DNA of 64,000 bases from an uncultured Eggerthellaceae bacterium (lineage in GTDB: Bacteria; Actinomycetota; Coriobacteriia; Coriobacteriales; Eggerthellaceae), in contig CANSWY010000002.1 of NCBI GenBank assembly GCA_947650915.1, forward strand, positions 62,001-126,000, given 5' to 3'. This document shows positions 1 through 8,063 of the stretch, in pieces (position 1 is the first letter of the stretch; each line of letters opens with the position of its first letter). The notes beneath the pieces are model-generated. The model made no database searches and was not told where the DNA came from. It saw only the letters and a list, made by a program, of their open reading frames with translations. A program made the translations under genes and the position numbers.

Positions 1-96
1 TATTTCATCGGCGAACGGTATATGCTTGACAAATCACTAATTTAATACTATCAGCCATGTAGTGTGATTCGAAGCGTGGCAACCGATCATCCCCTT

Positions 97-102
97 TATA
101 AT
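97..102 (+). promoter_or_regulatory. Candidate -10 box of engB
   Basis: A perfect TATAAT lies 41 bases before the chosen engB start, giving a leader of about 35 bases. No good -35 sits 17 bases upstream (GCGTGG). A TTGACA at 26-31 is too far away to pair with it. The box supports the start at 143, because the next upstream ATG (116) would leave almost no leader. Confidence 0.4.
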
Positions 103-142
103 CGCAAAAGCACACATGGCCACGCATTCCCAGGGAGCGCGC

Positions 143-724
143 ATGAACTTCCACAAGGCGGCATTCAAGGCGGCATACGGCACTGAAGCGCAGCTTCCTG
201 AGAGCGTGCGCGCCGAAGTGGCGTTCGCGGGACGATCCAACGTGGGGAAGTCTTCGCTTCTGAACAAGCTGATGTTCCGCAAGGGCTTGGCGAAGGTGTC
301 ATCCACCCCGGGCAAAACAGCCACCGTGAACTTTTACGACGTGGATGGCGTTGACCTGGTGGATCTCCCGGGATACGGATACGCGAAGGTATCCAAATCA
401 GAACTGGGGCGCTGGTCCAGCCTGATCGAAGGGTATTTCAACCAGGATCGTCAGTTCGCTCTGGTGGTCAGCCTGGTGGACATCCGGCATGATCCGTCAG
501 CGCTGGACCGGAACATGGTGGAGTTCTTGGCAGAGGCAGAGCTGCCGTTCGCCGTGGCGTTGACCAAGGCGGACAAGCTGTCCAAGCAGAAGGCGAACAC
601 CCAGAAACAGCGCATCATGCGCACGCTGGACCTGCCGGAAGGCACGCCGGTGATCCTGACCTCTGCCGAAAGCGGCACCGGTATAGACGACCTGCGCCGC
701 TTGATAACCCAGTGCACCGCCTGA
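143..724 (+). CDS. engB: Ribosome biogenesis GTP-binding protein EngB (YsxC/YihA)
   Basis: This 193-residue GTPase belongs to the EngB/YsxC family, which is needed for late large-subunit ribosome assembly in the cytoplasm. The G1 loop GRSNVGKSS is near residue 30, G3 is DLPGYGYAKV, and G4 TKADK plus G5 TSAESG close the nucleotide pocket. The ATG at 143 was preferred because it follows AGGGAG at six bases spacing and begins MNFHKAAF, as expected for the family. The in-frame ATG at 116 has no ribosome-binding site. The TGA stop overlaps the first bases of repeat A1. The gene faces guaB convergently. Family assignment is secure. Confidence 0.95.
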   Translation: MNFHKAAFKAAYGTEAQLPESVRAEVAFAGRSNVGKSSLLNKLMFRKGLAKVSSTPGKTATVNFYDVDGVDLVDLPGYGYAKVSKSELGRWSSLIEGYFNQDRQFALVVSLVDIRHDPSALDRNMVEFLAEAELPFAVALTKADKLSKQKANTQKQRIMRTLDLPEGTPVILTSAESGTGIDDLRRLITQCTA

Positions 725-868
725 TGTGCAAAAGGGACGTTCCAAATTGCACATAGGGTCAGACGATGAGCACTGAATGACTTTTTCTATGTGCAATTTG
801 GGACGTCCCTTTTGCACATCAGCATCACCTCGTGCTACGTGCAATTTGGGACGTCCCTTTTGCACATC
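723..868 (+). repeat. Family A palindromic element, locus A1 (three arms)
   Basis: Founding copy for this description. The core (723-820) has a 5' arm starting GATGTGCAAAAGGGACG, a loop containing GCACTGAA, and a 3' arm ending CGTCCCTTTTGCACATC. A further 3'-type arm ends at 868. The arms pair over about 35 bases with one conserved U:G, because the 5' arm reads GTTCC and the 3' arm GGGAC. The element starts inside the engB stop codon and ends 10 bases before the guaB stop, between convergent genes. Confidence 0.9.
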
Positions 869-878
869 TTGAGGCAGG

Positions 879-2393
879 CTAGTTGTTGCCGTAGGAGTTC
901 TTGTCCTTGAGGACCACGTCGTGGGCGCCGCCTTCGATGATGGAAGTGCTGGACACCACGGTGAGTTTCGCCTTCTCCTGCAGTTCCGGAATGGTGAGCG
1001 CACCGCAATTGCACATGGTGCTCTTCACCTTGGAAAGCGTGAGGTCCACATTGTCCTTCAAGGGGCCAGCATAGGGCACATAGGAGTCAACGCCCTCTTC
1101 GAAGGTCATGCCCTTTTTGTCTCCGCCCAGATCGTAGCGCTGCCAATTGCGTGCACGGGCACTGCCTTCGCCCCAGTACTCCTTCATGTAGGAGCCATTC
1201 ACCATCACCTTGTTCGACGGGCTTTCGTCGAACCGCGCGAAGTAACGGCCCAGCATGACGAAATCAGAGCCCATGGCCAGCGCCAGAGAGATGTGATGGT
1301 CGTACACGATGCCGCCATCAGAGCAGATGGGAATGTACACGCCCGTTTCGCGGAACCATTCGTCACGCGCCTTCGCCACTTCGATGACCGCCGTGGCCTG
1401 ACCGCGCCCGATGCCCTTCGTTTCACGCGTGATGCAGATGGAGCCGCCGCCGATGCCGATCTTGATGAAGTCAGCGCCGCAGTTCGCCAGGAAGCGGAAG
1501 CCCTCCTCATCCACCACGTTGCCTGCGCCCACCTTGACGGCATCCCCGTAGTGTTCGCGGATCCACTCCAGCGTATGGCGCTGCCAATCAGAGTAGCCTT
1601 CGGAAGAGTCAATGCAGAGCACGTCCACGCCCGCTTCCACCAGAGCTGGCACGCGTTCGGCATAATCGCGCGTGTTGATGCCCGCGCCCACCATGTAACG
1701 CTTGTGGGCATCCAGCATCTCGTCCGGATTGGACTTGTGGGAGTCGTAATCCTTGCGGAACACCAGCGCCACCAGGTTGTCAGCCTCATCCACGATGGGC
1801 AGGCAATTCAGCTTGTGTTCCCAGATGATGTCGTTCGCATCCTTCAGCGTGGTGTCAGAAGGCGCCACCACCAGCTTTTCACGCGGCGTCATGAAATCAC
1901 GCACCACTTCGTTGGGATCCATGCGGGACACGCGATAATCCCGGGACGTCACGATGCCCAGCAGCTTGCCGTGGCTGGTGCCGTCATCCGTCACCGGCAT
2001 GGTGGAGAAACCGTGCGTTTCCTTGCGCTCCACCACGTCAGCCAGCGTCATGTCGGGGGAAAGGTTCACATCAGAGGTGACGAAACCGGCCTTGTAATCC
2101 TTCACGCGACGCACCATGGCTGCCTGGTCTTCGATGGACTGCGAACCGTAGATGAACGAAAGGCCGCCCTCTGTTGCCAGCGCCACCGCCATCTGATCAT
2201 CAGATACGGACTGCATGATGGCGGACACCATGGGAATGGACAGGCTGATGGGGCACTCTTCCGCGCCCTTCTCATACTTCACCAGCGGGGTTTTCAGAGA
2301 CACCTCAGAGGGGATGCACGTATCAGGAGAATATCCGGGGACCAGCAAGTACTCATTGAATGTGCGCGACGGTTCCTCGAAGTAATAAGCCAT
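879..2393 (-). CDS. guaB: Inosine-5'-monophosphate dehydrogenase
   Basis: GuaB oxidises IMP to XMP with NAD+, the committed step to GMP. The 504-residue protein has the IMPDH barrel interrupted by a CBS pair (about residues 110-230, including [11 protein letters not shown] and [12 protein letters not shown]). The catalytic loop [13 protein letters not shown] holds the nucleophile Cys at about residue 320, and SDGGI follows for phosphate binding. The start follows GGGGGA. The stop lies 10 bases from repeat A1. Upstream is the rubrerythrin gene with its own terminator, so guaB is probably transcribed alone. Identification is firm. Confidence 0.96.
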   Translation of the reverse strand: MAYYFEEPSRTFNEYLLVPGYSPDTCIPSEVSLKTPLVKYEKGAEECPISLSIPMVSAIMQSVSDDQMAVALATEGGLSFIYGSQSIEDQAAMVRRVKDYKAGFVTSDVNLSPDMTLADVVERKETHGFSTMPVTDDGTSHGKLLGIVTSRDYRVSRMDPNEVVRDFMTPREKLVVAPSDTTLKDANDIIWEHKLNCLPIVDEADNLVALVFRKDYDSHKSNPDEMLDAHKRYMVGAGINTRDYAERVPALVEAGVDVLCIDSSEGYSDWQRHTLEWIREHYGDAVKVGAGNVVDEEGFRFLANCGADFIKIGIGGGSICITRETKGIGRGQATAVIEVAKARDEWFRETGVYIPICSDGGIVYDHHISLALAMGSDFVMLGRYFARFDESPSNKVMVNGSYMKEYWGEGSARARNWQRYDLGGDKKGMTFEEGVDSYVPYAGPLKDNVDLTLSKVKSTMCNCGALTIPELQEKAKLTVVSSTSIIEGGAHDVVLKDKNSYGNN

Positions 2394-2434
2394 GCTTCCC
2401 CCATCTCTTCATGCCAGCAGCCAATGTGCTTGAC

Positions 2435-2440
2435 ATTATA
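2435..2440 (-). promoter_or_regulatory. Candidate -10 box of guaB
   Basis: On the minus strand TATAAT lies about 42 bases before the guaB ATG, giving a leader of roughly 35 bases. The sequence around the expected -35 is not close to TTGACA, so the call rests on the -10 and its position downstream of the rubrerythrin terminator. Confidence 0.4.
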
Positions 2441-2483
2441 TAAGCGATAGAGCCGGAAAAGCAGACAAGTGCGCTGACATGTA

Positions 2484-2523
2484 GAAAGAAGATGCCCGAT
2501 CACGCTGACGGGCATCTTCTTTC
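2484..2523 (-). terminator. Rho-independent terminator after the rubrerythrin gene
   Basis: A perfect 15-bp stem (GAAAGAAGATGCCCG with its complement) closes a 10-base loop. The stem base is A/T rich, so both strands end in a short T-rich run (TCTTTC). It lies 57 bases past the rubrerythrin stop and upstream of the guaB -10 box. Confidence 0.8.
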
Positions 2524-2580
2524 GGATGTTGGCAATGGCAGCGAGGGTCCGCAGCGTCAGTCAAAGTATTCTGATGAATA

Positions 2581-3189
2581 TCAGAATACTTTGAAAGCAG
2601 ACTTGGGGGCAAAGCAGATCGGGCACTTTTCGAAATCGTCACCCTTGTGGATGTAGCCGCAGACCGGGCAGAGATAGAACTTGTCGTCATCCGGTGCGTC
2701 GATGTTGTTGTACGCATCCATGTACAGTTCGGCATGAACGGCCTCGGCCAGCTTCGCGCGGGTGAACACCAGCTCAGCGCTGGAGTTGCCCTCTTCGATG
2801 GCCACCTTCACGAAGTTCGGGTACATATCGGATGTTTCATAGATCTCACCCAGCGCGCCGCTGATGAGGTTGATGTCCGTCTGATTGCCGCCCACCTCAG
2901 GTGCCGCAGGCGGCACATAGTCAGGCTCCTGCTTCTTGATCTCAGCCACTTCCAGCGCAATGTGGATCTGTTCCGCTGCGCTGGTGGCAGCGAACTGGCG
3001 GGAGATCTGGTCATAGCCGGCTTCCTTCGCCAGCTTGGAGAACTCAGCATACTTAGCGGATGCGCCCGTTTCGCCGTTGACAGCGGACTTCAGGTTCTCA
3101 AGGGTGGTGCCGACTTCCGTCTGGCTGTCAGGCATGATGTTGAAATTGGTTGAATTCTCAGCCGTGGGCATGACGTCGCGCAGGTTCAT
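2581..3189 (-). CDS. rbr: Rubrerythrin
   Basis: This is a cytoplasmic non-haem iron peroxidase that reduces hydrogen peroxide in anaerobes. The 202-residue protein has an N-terminal ferritin-like four-helix domain with the di-iron Glu/His ligands spread through it (for example EQIHIALEVAE and EAVHAELY). A C-terminal rubredoxin domain carries two Cys pairs (CPVCGY and CPIC). The start at 3189 follows GAGGAG; an earlier ATG 13 codons upstream has no such site and adds an atypical N-terminus. The gene is divergent from the M18 peptidase, with a shared 134-base upstream region. It stands alone before a strong terminator. Confidence 0.93.
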   Translation of the reverse strand: MNLRDVMPTAENSTNFNIMPDSQTEVGTTLENLKSAVNGETGASAKYAEFSKLAKEAGYDQISRQFAATSAAEQIHIALEVAEIKKQEPDYVPPAAPEVGGNQTDINLISGALGEIYETSDMYPNFVKVAIEEGNSSAELVFTRAKLAEAVHAELYMDAYNNIDAPDDDKFYLCPVCGYIHKGDDFEKCPICFAPKSAFKVF

Positions 3190-3323
3190 GATCGCTCCTC
3201 TTCTTTTGAGACAAAAGCTTCGCCGCACAGAGTACGGTTTCAGGACATTATAAGGATTGAAGAATGAAGGATGGACGCCGCTTTGTTATAAATGCACCCA
3301 AAACCATCATGGAAAGGACGCAC

Positions 3324-4748
3324 ATGGAACGCGAAACCGCCTGGAAGAAGTACAGCGCCACCGATCTTGACGCCGTGAACGCGCTGGCCGAAGACTACAA
3401 GGCGTTCATCACTGAGAACAAGACGGAGCGTGAATGCTGCGAAGCCGCTGTGGAAGCAGCCCGCGCGGCGGGGTACGTGGCGCTGGAAGACGCCATCGCC
3501 GCAGGCACGGCGCTCAGCGCTGGAGCCAAGGTGTACGCAACCTCCCACGACAAGGCGATCATGCTGGTGCAACTGGGCGCGCTTCCCCTGGAGATGGGCG
3601 CCAACATCCTGGGCGCGCACATTGATTCGCCACGGCTGGACGTGAAACAGAACCCGCTGTATGAGAAGGACGGCTTCACGCTGCTGGACACGCACTACTA
3701 CGGCGGCATCAAGAAGTACCAATGGGTGTCCATCCCGCTGGCGCTGCGCGGCGTGGTGGCGAAGAAAGACGGCACCGTGGTGCGCGTGAGCATCGGCGAT
3801 GGGCCGGATGACCCGGTGTTCTGCGTGACGGACCTGCTGCCGCATCTGGGCGCGAAGCAGATGGAGAAGAAAGGGTCTGAGGTCATCGAGGGCGAGGACC
3901 TGGACATCCTGGCGGGCAACCAGCGCACGGCAGCTGCCGAAGATGCTGGAGGAGATGCGAAAGGCGCGAACAGCGCATCGGACAAGGATGCCGTGAAGGC
4001 GTTCGCGCTGACGCTGCTGGAAGAGCGATACGACATCAACGAAGAGGACTTCCTCTCTGCTGAACTTGAAGTGGTGCCCGCCGGAGCCGCACGCGATCTA
4101 GGCTTCGACCGCAGCATGGTCATCGGCTACGGCCAGGATGACCGTGTGTGCGCCTACACGTCCCTGCGCGCCCAGCTGGCCTTGGCGAACGCGTCGCTCA
4201 AGCGCACCGCCATCTGCATCCTGGTGGACAAGGAAGAGATCGGCAGCGTGGGCGCCACCGGCATGGAATCCGCCTTCTTCGAGAACACGCTGGCAGAAGT
4301 CATGGCGCTGGCCGGCGAAGAGGGGCATCTGCGCCTGCGCCGCGCGCTCAAGGCGTCACGCATGCTGTCCTCTGACGTGTCCGCGGGCGTGGACCCGGCC
4401 TATGGCAGCGTGTTCGAACCGAAGAACTCCGCCTATCTGGGGTGCGGCCTGGTGTTCAACAAGTACACGGGCGCGCGCGGCAAGAGCGGCTCCAACGACG
4501 CTCGCGCCGAATACGTGGCGCACCTGCGCCGCGTGATGGATGAGGCCAACGTCACGTTCCAGACGGCGGAATTGGGCCGCGTGGACGCGGGCGGCGGCGG
4601 GACCATCGCCTACATCCCCGCACGGTTCGGCATGGACGTGATCGACAGCGGGGTGCCGGTGCTCTCCATGCACAGCCCGTGGGAGGTCACCAGCAAGGCG
4701 GACATCTACGAAGCGGAGCGCGGCTACGAGGCATTCCTGCAGGCCTGA
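3324..4748 (+). CDS. M18 family aminopeptidase
   Basis: This 474-residue cytosolic zinc aminopeptidase of family M18 (aspartyl aminopeptidase/ApeA-like) removes N-terminal residues from peptides. Metal-site motifs are visible: GAHIDSPRLDVKQNP near residue 95, DKEEIGSVGATG near residue 300, and MHSPWEV near the C-terminus. The DVSAGVDPAYG segment is also typical. AAAGGA six bases before the ATG at 3324 decided the start; upstream in-frame ATGs at 3264 and 3309 are less likely. A weak TATAAA lies at 3287-3292. The gene is divergent from rubrerythrin. Substrate preference cannot be read from the sequence. Confidence 0.92.
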   Translation: MERETAWKKYSATDLDAVNALAEDYKAFITENKTERECCEAAVEAARAAGYVALEDAIAAGTALSAGAKVYATSHDKAIMLVQLGALPLEMGANILGAHIDSPRLDVKQNPLYEKDGFTLLDTHYYGGIKKYQWVSIPLALRGVVAKKDGTVVRVSIGDGPDDPVFCVTDLLPHLGAKQMEKKGSEVIEGEDLDILAGNQRTAAAEDAGGDAKGANSASDKDAVKAFALTLLEERYDINEEDFLSAELEVVPAGAARDLGFDRSMVIGYGQDDRVCAYTSLRAQLALANASLKRTAICILVDKEEIGSVGATGMESAFFENTLAEVMALAGEEGHLRLRRALKASRMLSSDVSAGVDPAYGSVFEPKNSAYLGCGLVFNKYTGARGKSGSNDARAEYVAHLRRVMDEANVTFQTAELGRVDAGGGGTIAYIPARFGMDVIDSGVPVLSMHSPWEVTSKADIYEAERGYEAFLQA

Positions 4749-4880
4749 CCAGGACGGGCAGATCATCTGACAGCTGCGCGCTCAAAGTAAACGGCGCGGT
4801 TTCGCCCGCTCATCACGCCAGCAACCCTGGGCGCGAAACGCTTCCAAAACCGCTCAGCGCGGCGTATCGTTCCGCAGTGA

Positions 4881-5052
4881 AAAGGGGCTCCTCCTTCCCC
4901 CTTTCCTTGATCGGAAACCGCCCCCTCGGTTTCCACCGTGAAGACCTCCTCCCCACGGTCTTCACCCGCCGGACGGGAGGCATGCACACCCCCCGTCCGA
5001 CCTCGTTCGGAGGGCGCTTATCCCCCTTGAAGCGCCCTCCGAACTGTCTTTT
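4881..5052 (+). ncRNA. Candidate structured RNA: five hairpins with C-rich loops
   Basis: The 388-base gap between two plus-strand genes has no coding signal but holds five nearly contiguous hairpins. Stems/loops are 4881-4887/4898-4904 (loop CTCCTCCTTC), 4913-4920/4927-4934 (loop CCCCCT), 4938-4946/4957-4965 (loop TCCTCCCCAC), 4970-4977/4992-4999 (14-base loop) and 5005-5019/5030-5044 (loop ATCCCCCTTG). The last stem is 15 perfect base pairs, followed by CTGTCTTTT, which suits a terminator. C-rich or CCUCC loops resemble the actinobacterial 6C RNA idea, but there are more hairpins and I cannot assign a known class. Loop 1 is complementary to AAGGAGG at 5124-5130, the binding site of the next gene. 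Strand is inferred from the T-run; the minus strand would show GGA-type loops. Confidence 0.55.
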
Positions 5053-5136
5053 GGCTATCAAACCGGCAACGCTTTCGCAGGCCAGGCGCATGCCTGACCC
5101 GTTTTCTCATATAACAAGGCAGCAAGGAGGCTGACC

Positions 5137-5832
5137 ATGAAGAACGCGATACCTGATACTACGAACGTGACCGCGCCGAAGCTGACCGACGTGCGCCTGG
5201 TCTCAGACGGATGGCTCAAGAAGTACGTGCTGACCTACCGGCTTGAAGGCGGAGAGACCTTCGAATACGAAGCCGTGTCCCGCAAGGGGCTTGAGGAGTA
5301 CCGCGCCGCGCTGGCGGCGAACGCCGCGGGAGAGGAGCCGCAGACGGATGCGGTGTGCATCGTGCCCATCCTGCCGGACGATTCCATCCTGCTGATCCGC
5401 GAGTTCCGTTATCCCGTGAACGCCTGGGTGATCGCATTCCCGGCAGGCTTGATAGAGCCGGGCGAGACGCTGGATGAGTGCATCGACCGCGAACTGCGCG
5501 AGGAGACCGGCCACCGCGTACGGACGGATCTGGAAGGCAAGGCCATCATCCCGCTTCCGCAATCCGGCCATTCGTCCGTTGGCATGACCGAAGAGAACGT
5601 GCGGGTAGTGATCGCCTACGTGGAGCCGGACGGAGAAGCCCAGCTGTCTGACCATGAGCTGATCCAGGTGTTCCCCCTGGCGCGCGAAGACGCGGGGCGG
5701 TTTTTGGATGAGAACCGGGACCTGATCGGCACGCGCTGCCAGCTGCTGCTGGAATCCGTGCGCCGGACGAATGTGCTGCGCAAGCGGCTGGAGCTGGCGC
5801 AGCACCCCATCACCAGCCGCGATTACGCCTGA
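5137..5832 (+). CDS. Nudix hydrolase (ADP-ribose pyrophosphatase type)
   Basis: This 231-residue hydrolase probably splits nucleoside diphosphate sugars such as ADP-ribose into AMP and sugar phosphate. The complete Nudix box (GLIEPGETLDECIDRELREE, continuing TGH) spans about residues 102-124 and supplies the metal-binding glutamates. An N-terminal beta domain precedes it (DGWLKKYVLTYRL), as in NudF-like enzymes. AAGGAGG six bases before the ATG is near ideal. The five-hairpin RNA lies just upstream and could be its leader. The 3' end is followed by repeat A2, convergent with yerC. The exact substrate is unknown. Confidence 0.88.
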   Translation: MKNAIPDTTNVTAPKLTDVRLVSDGWLKKYVLTYRLEGGETFEYEAVSRKGLEEYRAALAANAAGEEPQTDAVCIVPILPDDSILLIREFRYPVNAWVIAFPAGLIEPGETLDECIDRELREETGHRVRTDLEGKAIIPLPQSGHSSVGMTEENVRVVIAYVEPDGEAQLSDHELIQVFPLAREDAGRFLDENRDLIGTRCQLLLESVRRTNVLRKRLELAQHPITSRDYA

Positions 5833-5850
5833 GGCCCTGAAGCGCGGGGC

Positions 5851-5995
5851 GATGTGCAGAAGAGACGTTCCAAATCGCACATGGAGATGGCCTTCCGGAT
5901 GTGCAGAAGGGACGTCCCAAATTGCACATAGGAACAGCCTTTCAGTGCAGAATCTCCTTTCCTATGTGCGATTTGGAACGTCCCTTCTGCACATC
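5851..5995 (-). repeat. Family A element A2 (reverse orientation)
   Basis: The core spans 5898-5995 with an extra 5' arm from 5851. It is the only copy clearly inverted at every mark: the loop reads TTTCAGTGC (complement of GCACTGAAA), and the GTTCC variant is in the right arm. Both arms carry the CAGAAG/CTTCTG version rather than CAAAAG/CTTTTG. The last base abuts the yerC stop codon (5996). Confidence 0.9.
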
Positions 5996-6295
5996 TTATG
6001 AGGACAGGATGTCCAGGGCGGATTGGTAGCCGCCGGTGCCGTAGGTGAGGCATTTGGACACGCGCGCGATGGTGGTGGCCGAAGCGCCCGTCAGCTGTTC
6101 GATGACAGAATACGACTTGCCCTCCGCCAGCAAGCGCGCCACCGCCAGACGCTGGGACGTCTCCCGGATCTCACGGATGGTGAACAAGTCTTCCAGCAGC
6201 GCGAAGATGGTGTCTTCGTCATCCAGCGCCGCCAGCACGCGCAGCAGGTCATCCACTTCGGGCTTGCGGATGTCGGCGTTCCCCGTTTCAGGCAT
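5996..6295 (-). CDS. yerC: YerC/YecD family TrpR-related DNA-binding protein
   Basis: This 99-residue all-helical protein matches the TrpR-related YerC/YecD family. The conserved stretch FTIREIRETSQRLAVARLL is followed by a helix-turn-helix-like segment, SYSVIEQLTGASATTIARVS, near residues 60-80. In the family the ligand is unknown, and the TrpR resemblance is to the DNA-binding fold. Its start overlaps the 3' end of cimA by 8 bases, so the two are translated from one message. A role as a regulator of this or a nearby amino-acid pathway is inference. The stop codon abuts repeat A2. Confidence 0.88.
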   Translation of the reverse strand: MPETGNADIRKPEVDDLLRVLAALDDEDTIFALLEDLFTIREIRETSQRLAVARLLAEGKSYSVIEQLTGASATTIARVSKCLTYGTGGYQSALDILSS

Positions 6296-7904
6296 GAACG
6301 TCCTCCTTCTGCGACCCGCTCGCCAGCTTCTTGCGCACCAGGCCGTATTCGATGGATTCCACCAGCGCGTTCCACGACGCCTCGATCACGTTCTCGGACA
6401 GGCCCACCGTGCCGAACGAACCGAATTCGTCCGTTGTGGTGATGGTCACGCGCGTGAGAGCATCCGTCCCCTGGCTCTCATCTGGCAGACGCACCTTGTA
6501 GTCAACCAGTTCGAAGCCAGCCACCTCCGGATAGGATTCGGCGATAGCCGCCCGCAATGCCGTGTCCAGCGCGCCCACCGGGCCGGCGCCTTCGCCCGTG
6601 GCCACGAAGCGTTCACTGCCCACGTGGATCTTGATGACGGCCTCAGAGGCCGCATCCTTCGCCAGCGCACCGGTGTCTTCCCGGTCATCCACGATGACGC
6701 GGAACGATTCCAACGTGAACGCGGGCTGGTACGTGCCCGCATGGCGCATCATCAACAAGGCCAGCGAACCGTCGGCCATCTCATAGGTGTAACCCAGCGC
6801 TTCGCGCGCCTTGATGTCATTCAGCGCCGCCTGGACGTCCACGCCCGCCGCCTCAAGATCAAGGCCCAAGGAAGCCGCCTTCTGCAACAGCGACGCCTTG
6901 CCGGCCAGTTCGCTCACCACCATGCGGGCGCTGTTGCCCACGTTCTCAGGACGGGTGTGCTCATAGGCCTGCGGGAAACGCGCGATGGCGCTGGCATGCA
7001 GACCGCCCTTGTGCGCGAATGCGGACGTGCCCGTGTAGGGGTGGTGCGGCGAAAGCGGCACGGCCGTGGCTTCGGCCACGTAGCGAGAAACCTCCGTGAG
7101 GCTTTCTAGGTTGTGCGCACCCACGGCCTCCATCCCCATCTTCAGCTCCAGATCGGCGATGACCGTGAGCAGATCCGTGTTGCCCACGCGTTCGCCGATG
7201 CCGTTGCACGTGCCCTGCACTTGGCTGACGCCGGCGCGCACGGCCGCCAGCGTGTTCGCCACCGCGCAACCGGAATCATTGTGGCAATGGATGCCGAACC
7301 GCTGGCCGGGGAACGCGCCCACCACCTGGCGCACCACGTCATCCACCTGGAACGGCAGCCAGCCACCGTTGGTCTCGCAGAGGTCTATGGAATCCGCGCC
7401 CGCTTCGTGCGCGGCACGGATGCAGGCTAGGGCATAATCCCGGTTCGCGGCGAAGCCGTCGAAGAAGTGTTCGGCATCGAACACCACTTCGCGGCCTGCG
7501 GCCTTCAGGTGCGCCACGGATTCGCTGATCATGCGCAGGTTCTCATCCAGAGTGGTCTGCAACGCGCGCGTGACCTGTTCATCCCAGGTCTTGCCCACGA
7601 TGGTGACCACCGGCGCGCCGCTTTCCAAGAGGTCCCGCAAGCCCGGGTCCTCCGCGGCCGCCACGCCCTTTTTGCACGTGTTGCCGAACGCCGCGATCTT
7701 CGCGTGCTGCAGACCCAGCTCAGCCACGCGCTTGAAGAACGCGATGTCCTTCGGGTTGGATGCCGGAAAGCCGCCTTCGATGACATCCACCCCGAACGCG
7801 TCCAGGCGCTTCACCACATTCAGCTTGTCCTCCAAAGACAGGCTGACGCCTTCGCACTGTTCGCCGTCGCGCAGGGTTGAATCATATGTGCGTATTTTCG
7901 TCAT
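6288..7904 (-). CDS. cimA: (R)-citramalate synthase
   Basis: CimA condenses acetyl-CoA and pyruvate to citramalate, the entry to threonine-independent isoleucine synthesis. The 538-residue protein has the HMGL-like TIM barrel (TLRDGEQ near the N-terminus, GIHCHNDSG, GTCNGIGERVGNTDL) and a C-terminal LeuA-type dimer domain for feedback control (about residues 400-520). MTKIRTYDSTLRDGEQ sets the start; 23 further upstream codons overlap repeat B and are not expected. Against 2-isopropylmalate synthase, the layout matches the CimA type (TIGR00977-like). Next upstream on the same strand is pathway gene ilvE's downstream gap. The stop overlaps yerC. Confidence 0.9.
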   Translation of the reverse strand: MTKIRTYDSTLRDGEQCEGVSLSLEDKLNVVKRLDAFGVDVIEGGFPASNPKDIAFFKRVAELGLQHAKIAAFGNTCKKGVAAAEDPGLRDLLESGAPVVTIVGKTWDEQVTRALQTTLDENLRMISESVAHLKAAGREVVFDAEHFFDGFAANRDYALACIRAAHEAGADSIDLCETNGGWLPFQVDDVVRQVVGAFPGQRFGIHCHNDSGCAVANTLAAVRAGVSQVQGTCNGIGERVGNTDLLTVIADLELKMGMEAVGAHNLESLTEVSRYVAEATAVPLSPHHPYTGTSAFAHKGGLHASAIARFPQAYEHTRPENVGNSARMVVSELAGKASLLQKAASLGLDLEAAGVDVQAALNDIKAREALGYTYEMADGSLALLMMRHAGTYQPAFTLESFRVIVDDREDTGALAKDAASEAVIKIHVGSERFVATGEGAGPVGALDTALRAAIAESYPEVAGFELVDYKVRLPDESQGTDALTRVTITTTDEFGSFGTVGLSENVIEASWNALVESIEYGLVRKKLASGSQKEDVHA

Positions 7905-7924
7905 GTGCCTCGTTCGTGAGTGGA

Positions 7925-8050
7925 GGCAGGGGCAAGCCCCTGCCCTACGGTTGACCTGCAAGACATCCTTCATGCGGTGGGAGCTTGCCCCTGCCCTGCG
8001 GTTGACCTGTAAGATGGTCTTCGTAGGGTGGGGGCTTGCCCCCCCACCGC
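7925..8050. repeat. Family B palindrome and 51-bp tandem repeat (B1)
   Basis: A perfect palindrome GGCAGGGGC-AA-GCCCCTGCC (7925-7944) begins two tandem copies of a 51-base unit. The shared phrase CCTGCCCTACGGTTGACCTG starts at 7940 and recurs at 7991 with one change. The array ends in another G/C hairpin (about 8028-8050), just past the ilvE stop. The same palindrome recurs near 24053 and inside purL at 27161. It fills the ilvE-cimA gap. Confidence 0.8.
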
Positions 8051-8063
8051 ACAGCCATGCTGC

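Noticed and set aside
1-115. A tRNA-like T-arm (GTGATTCGAAGC) at the window start
   Set aside because: No matching acceptor or anticodon stems could be drawn around it.
921-2450. 509-codon open frame antisense to guaB
   Set aside because: A shadow of GC-rich codons. It shares no family pattern, is His/Arg rich, and lies over an unambiguous IMPDH gene.
4679-5134. 151-codon frame over the five-hairpin region
   Set aside because: It starts inside the M18 gene, is rich in Arg and Pro, and its length is explained by GC content; hairpins account for the sequence better.
7905-8063. T-box or leucine leader between ilvE and cimA
   Set aside because: The gap is fully occupied by the family B tandem repeat, with no T-box sequence.
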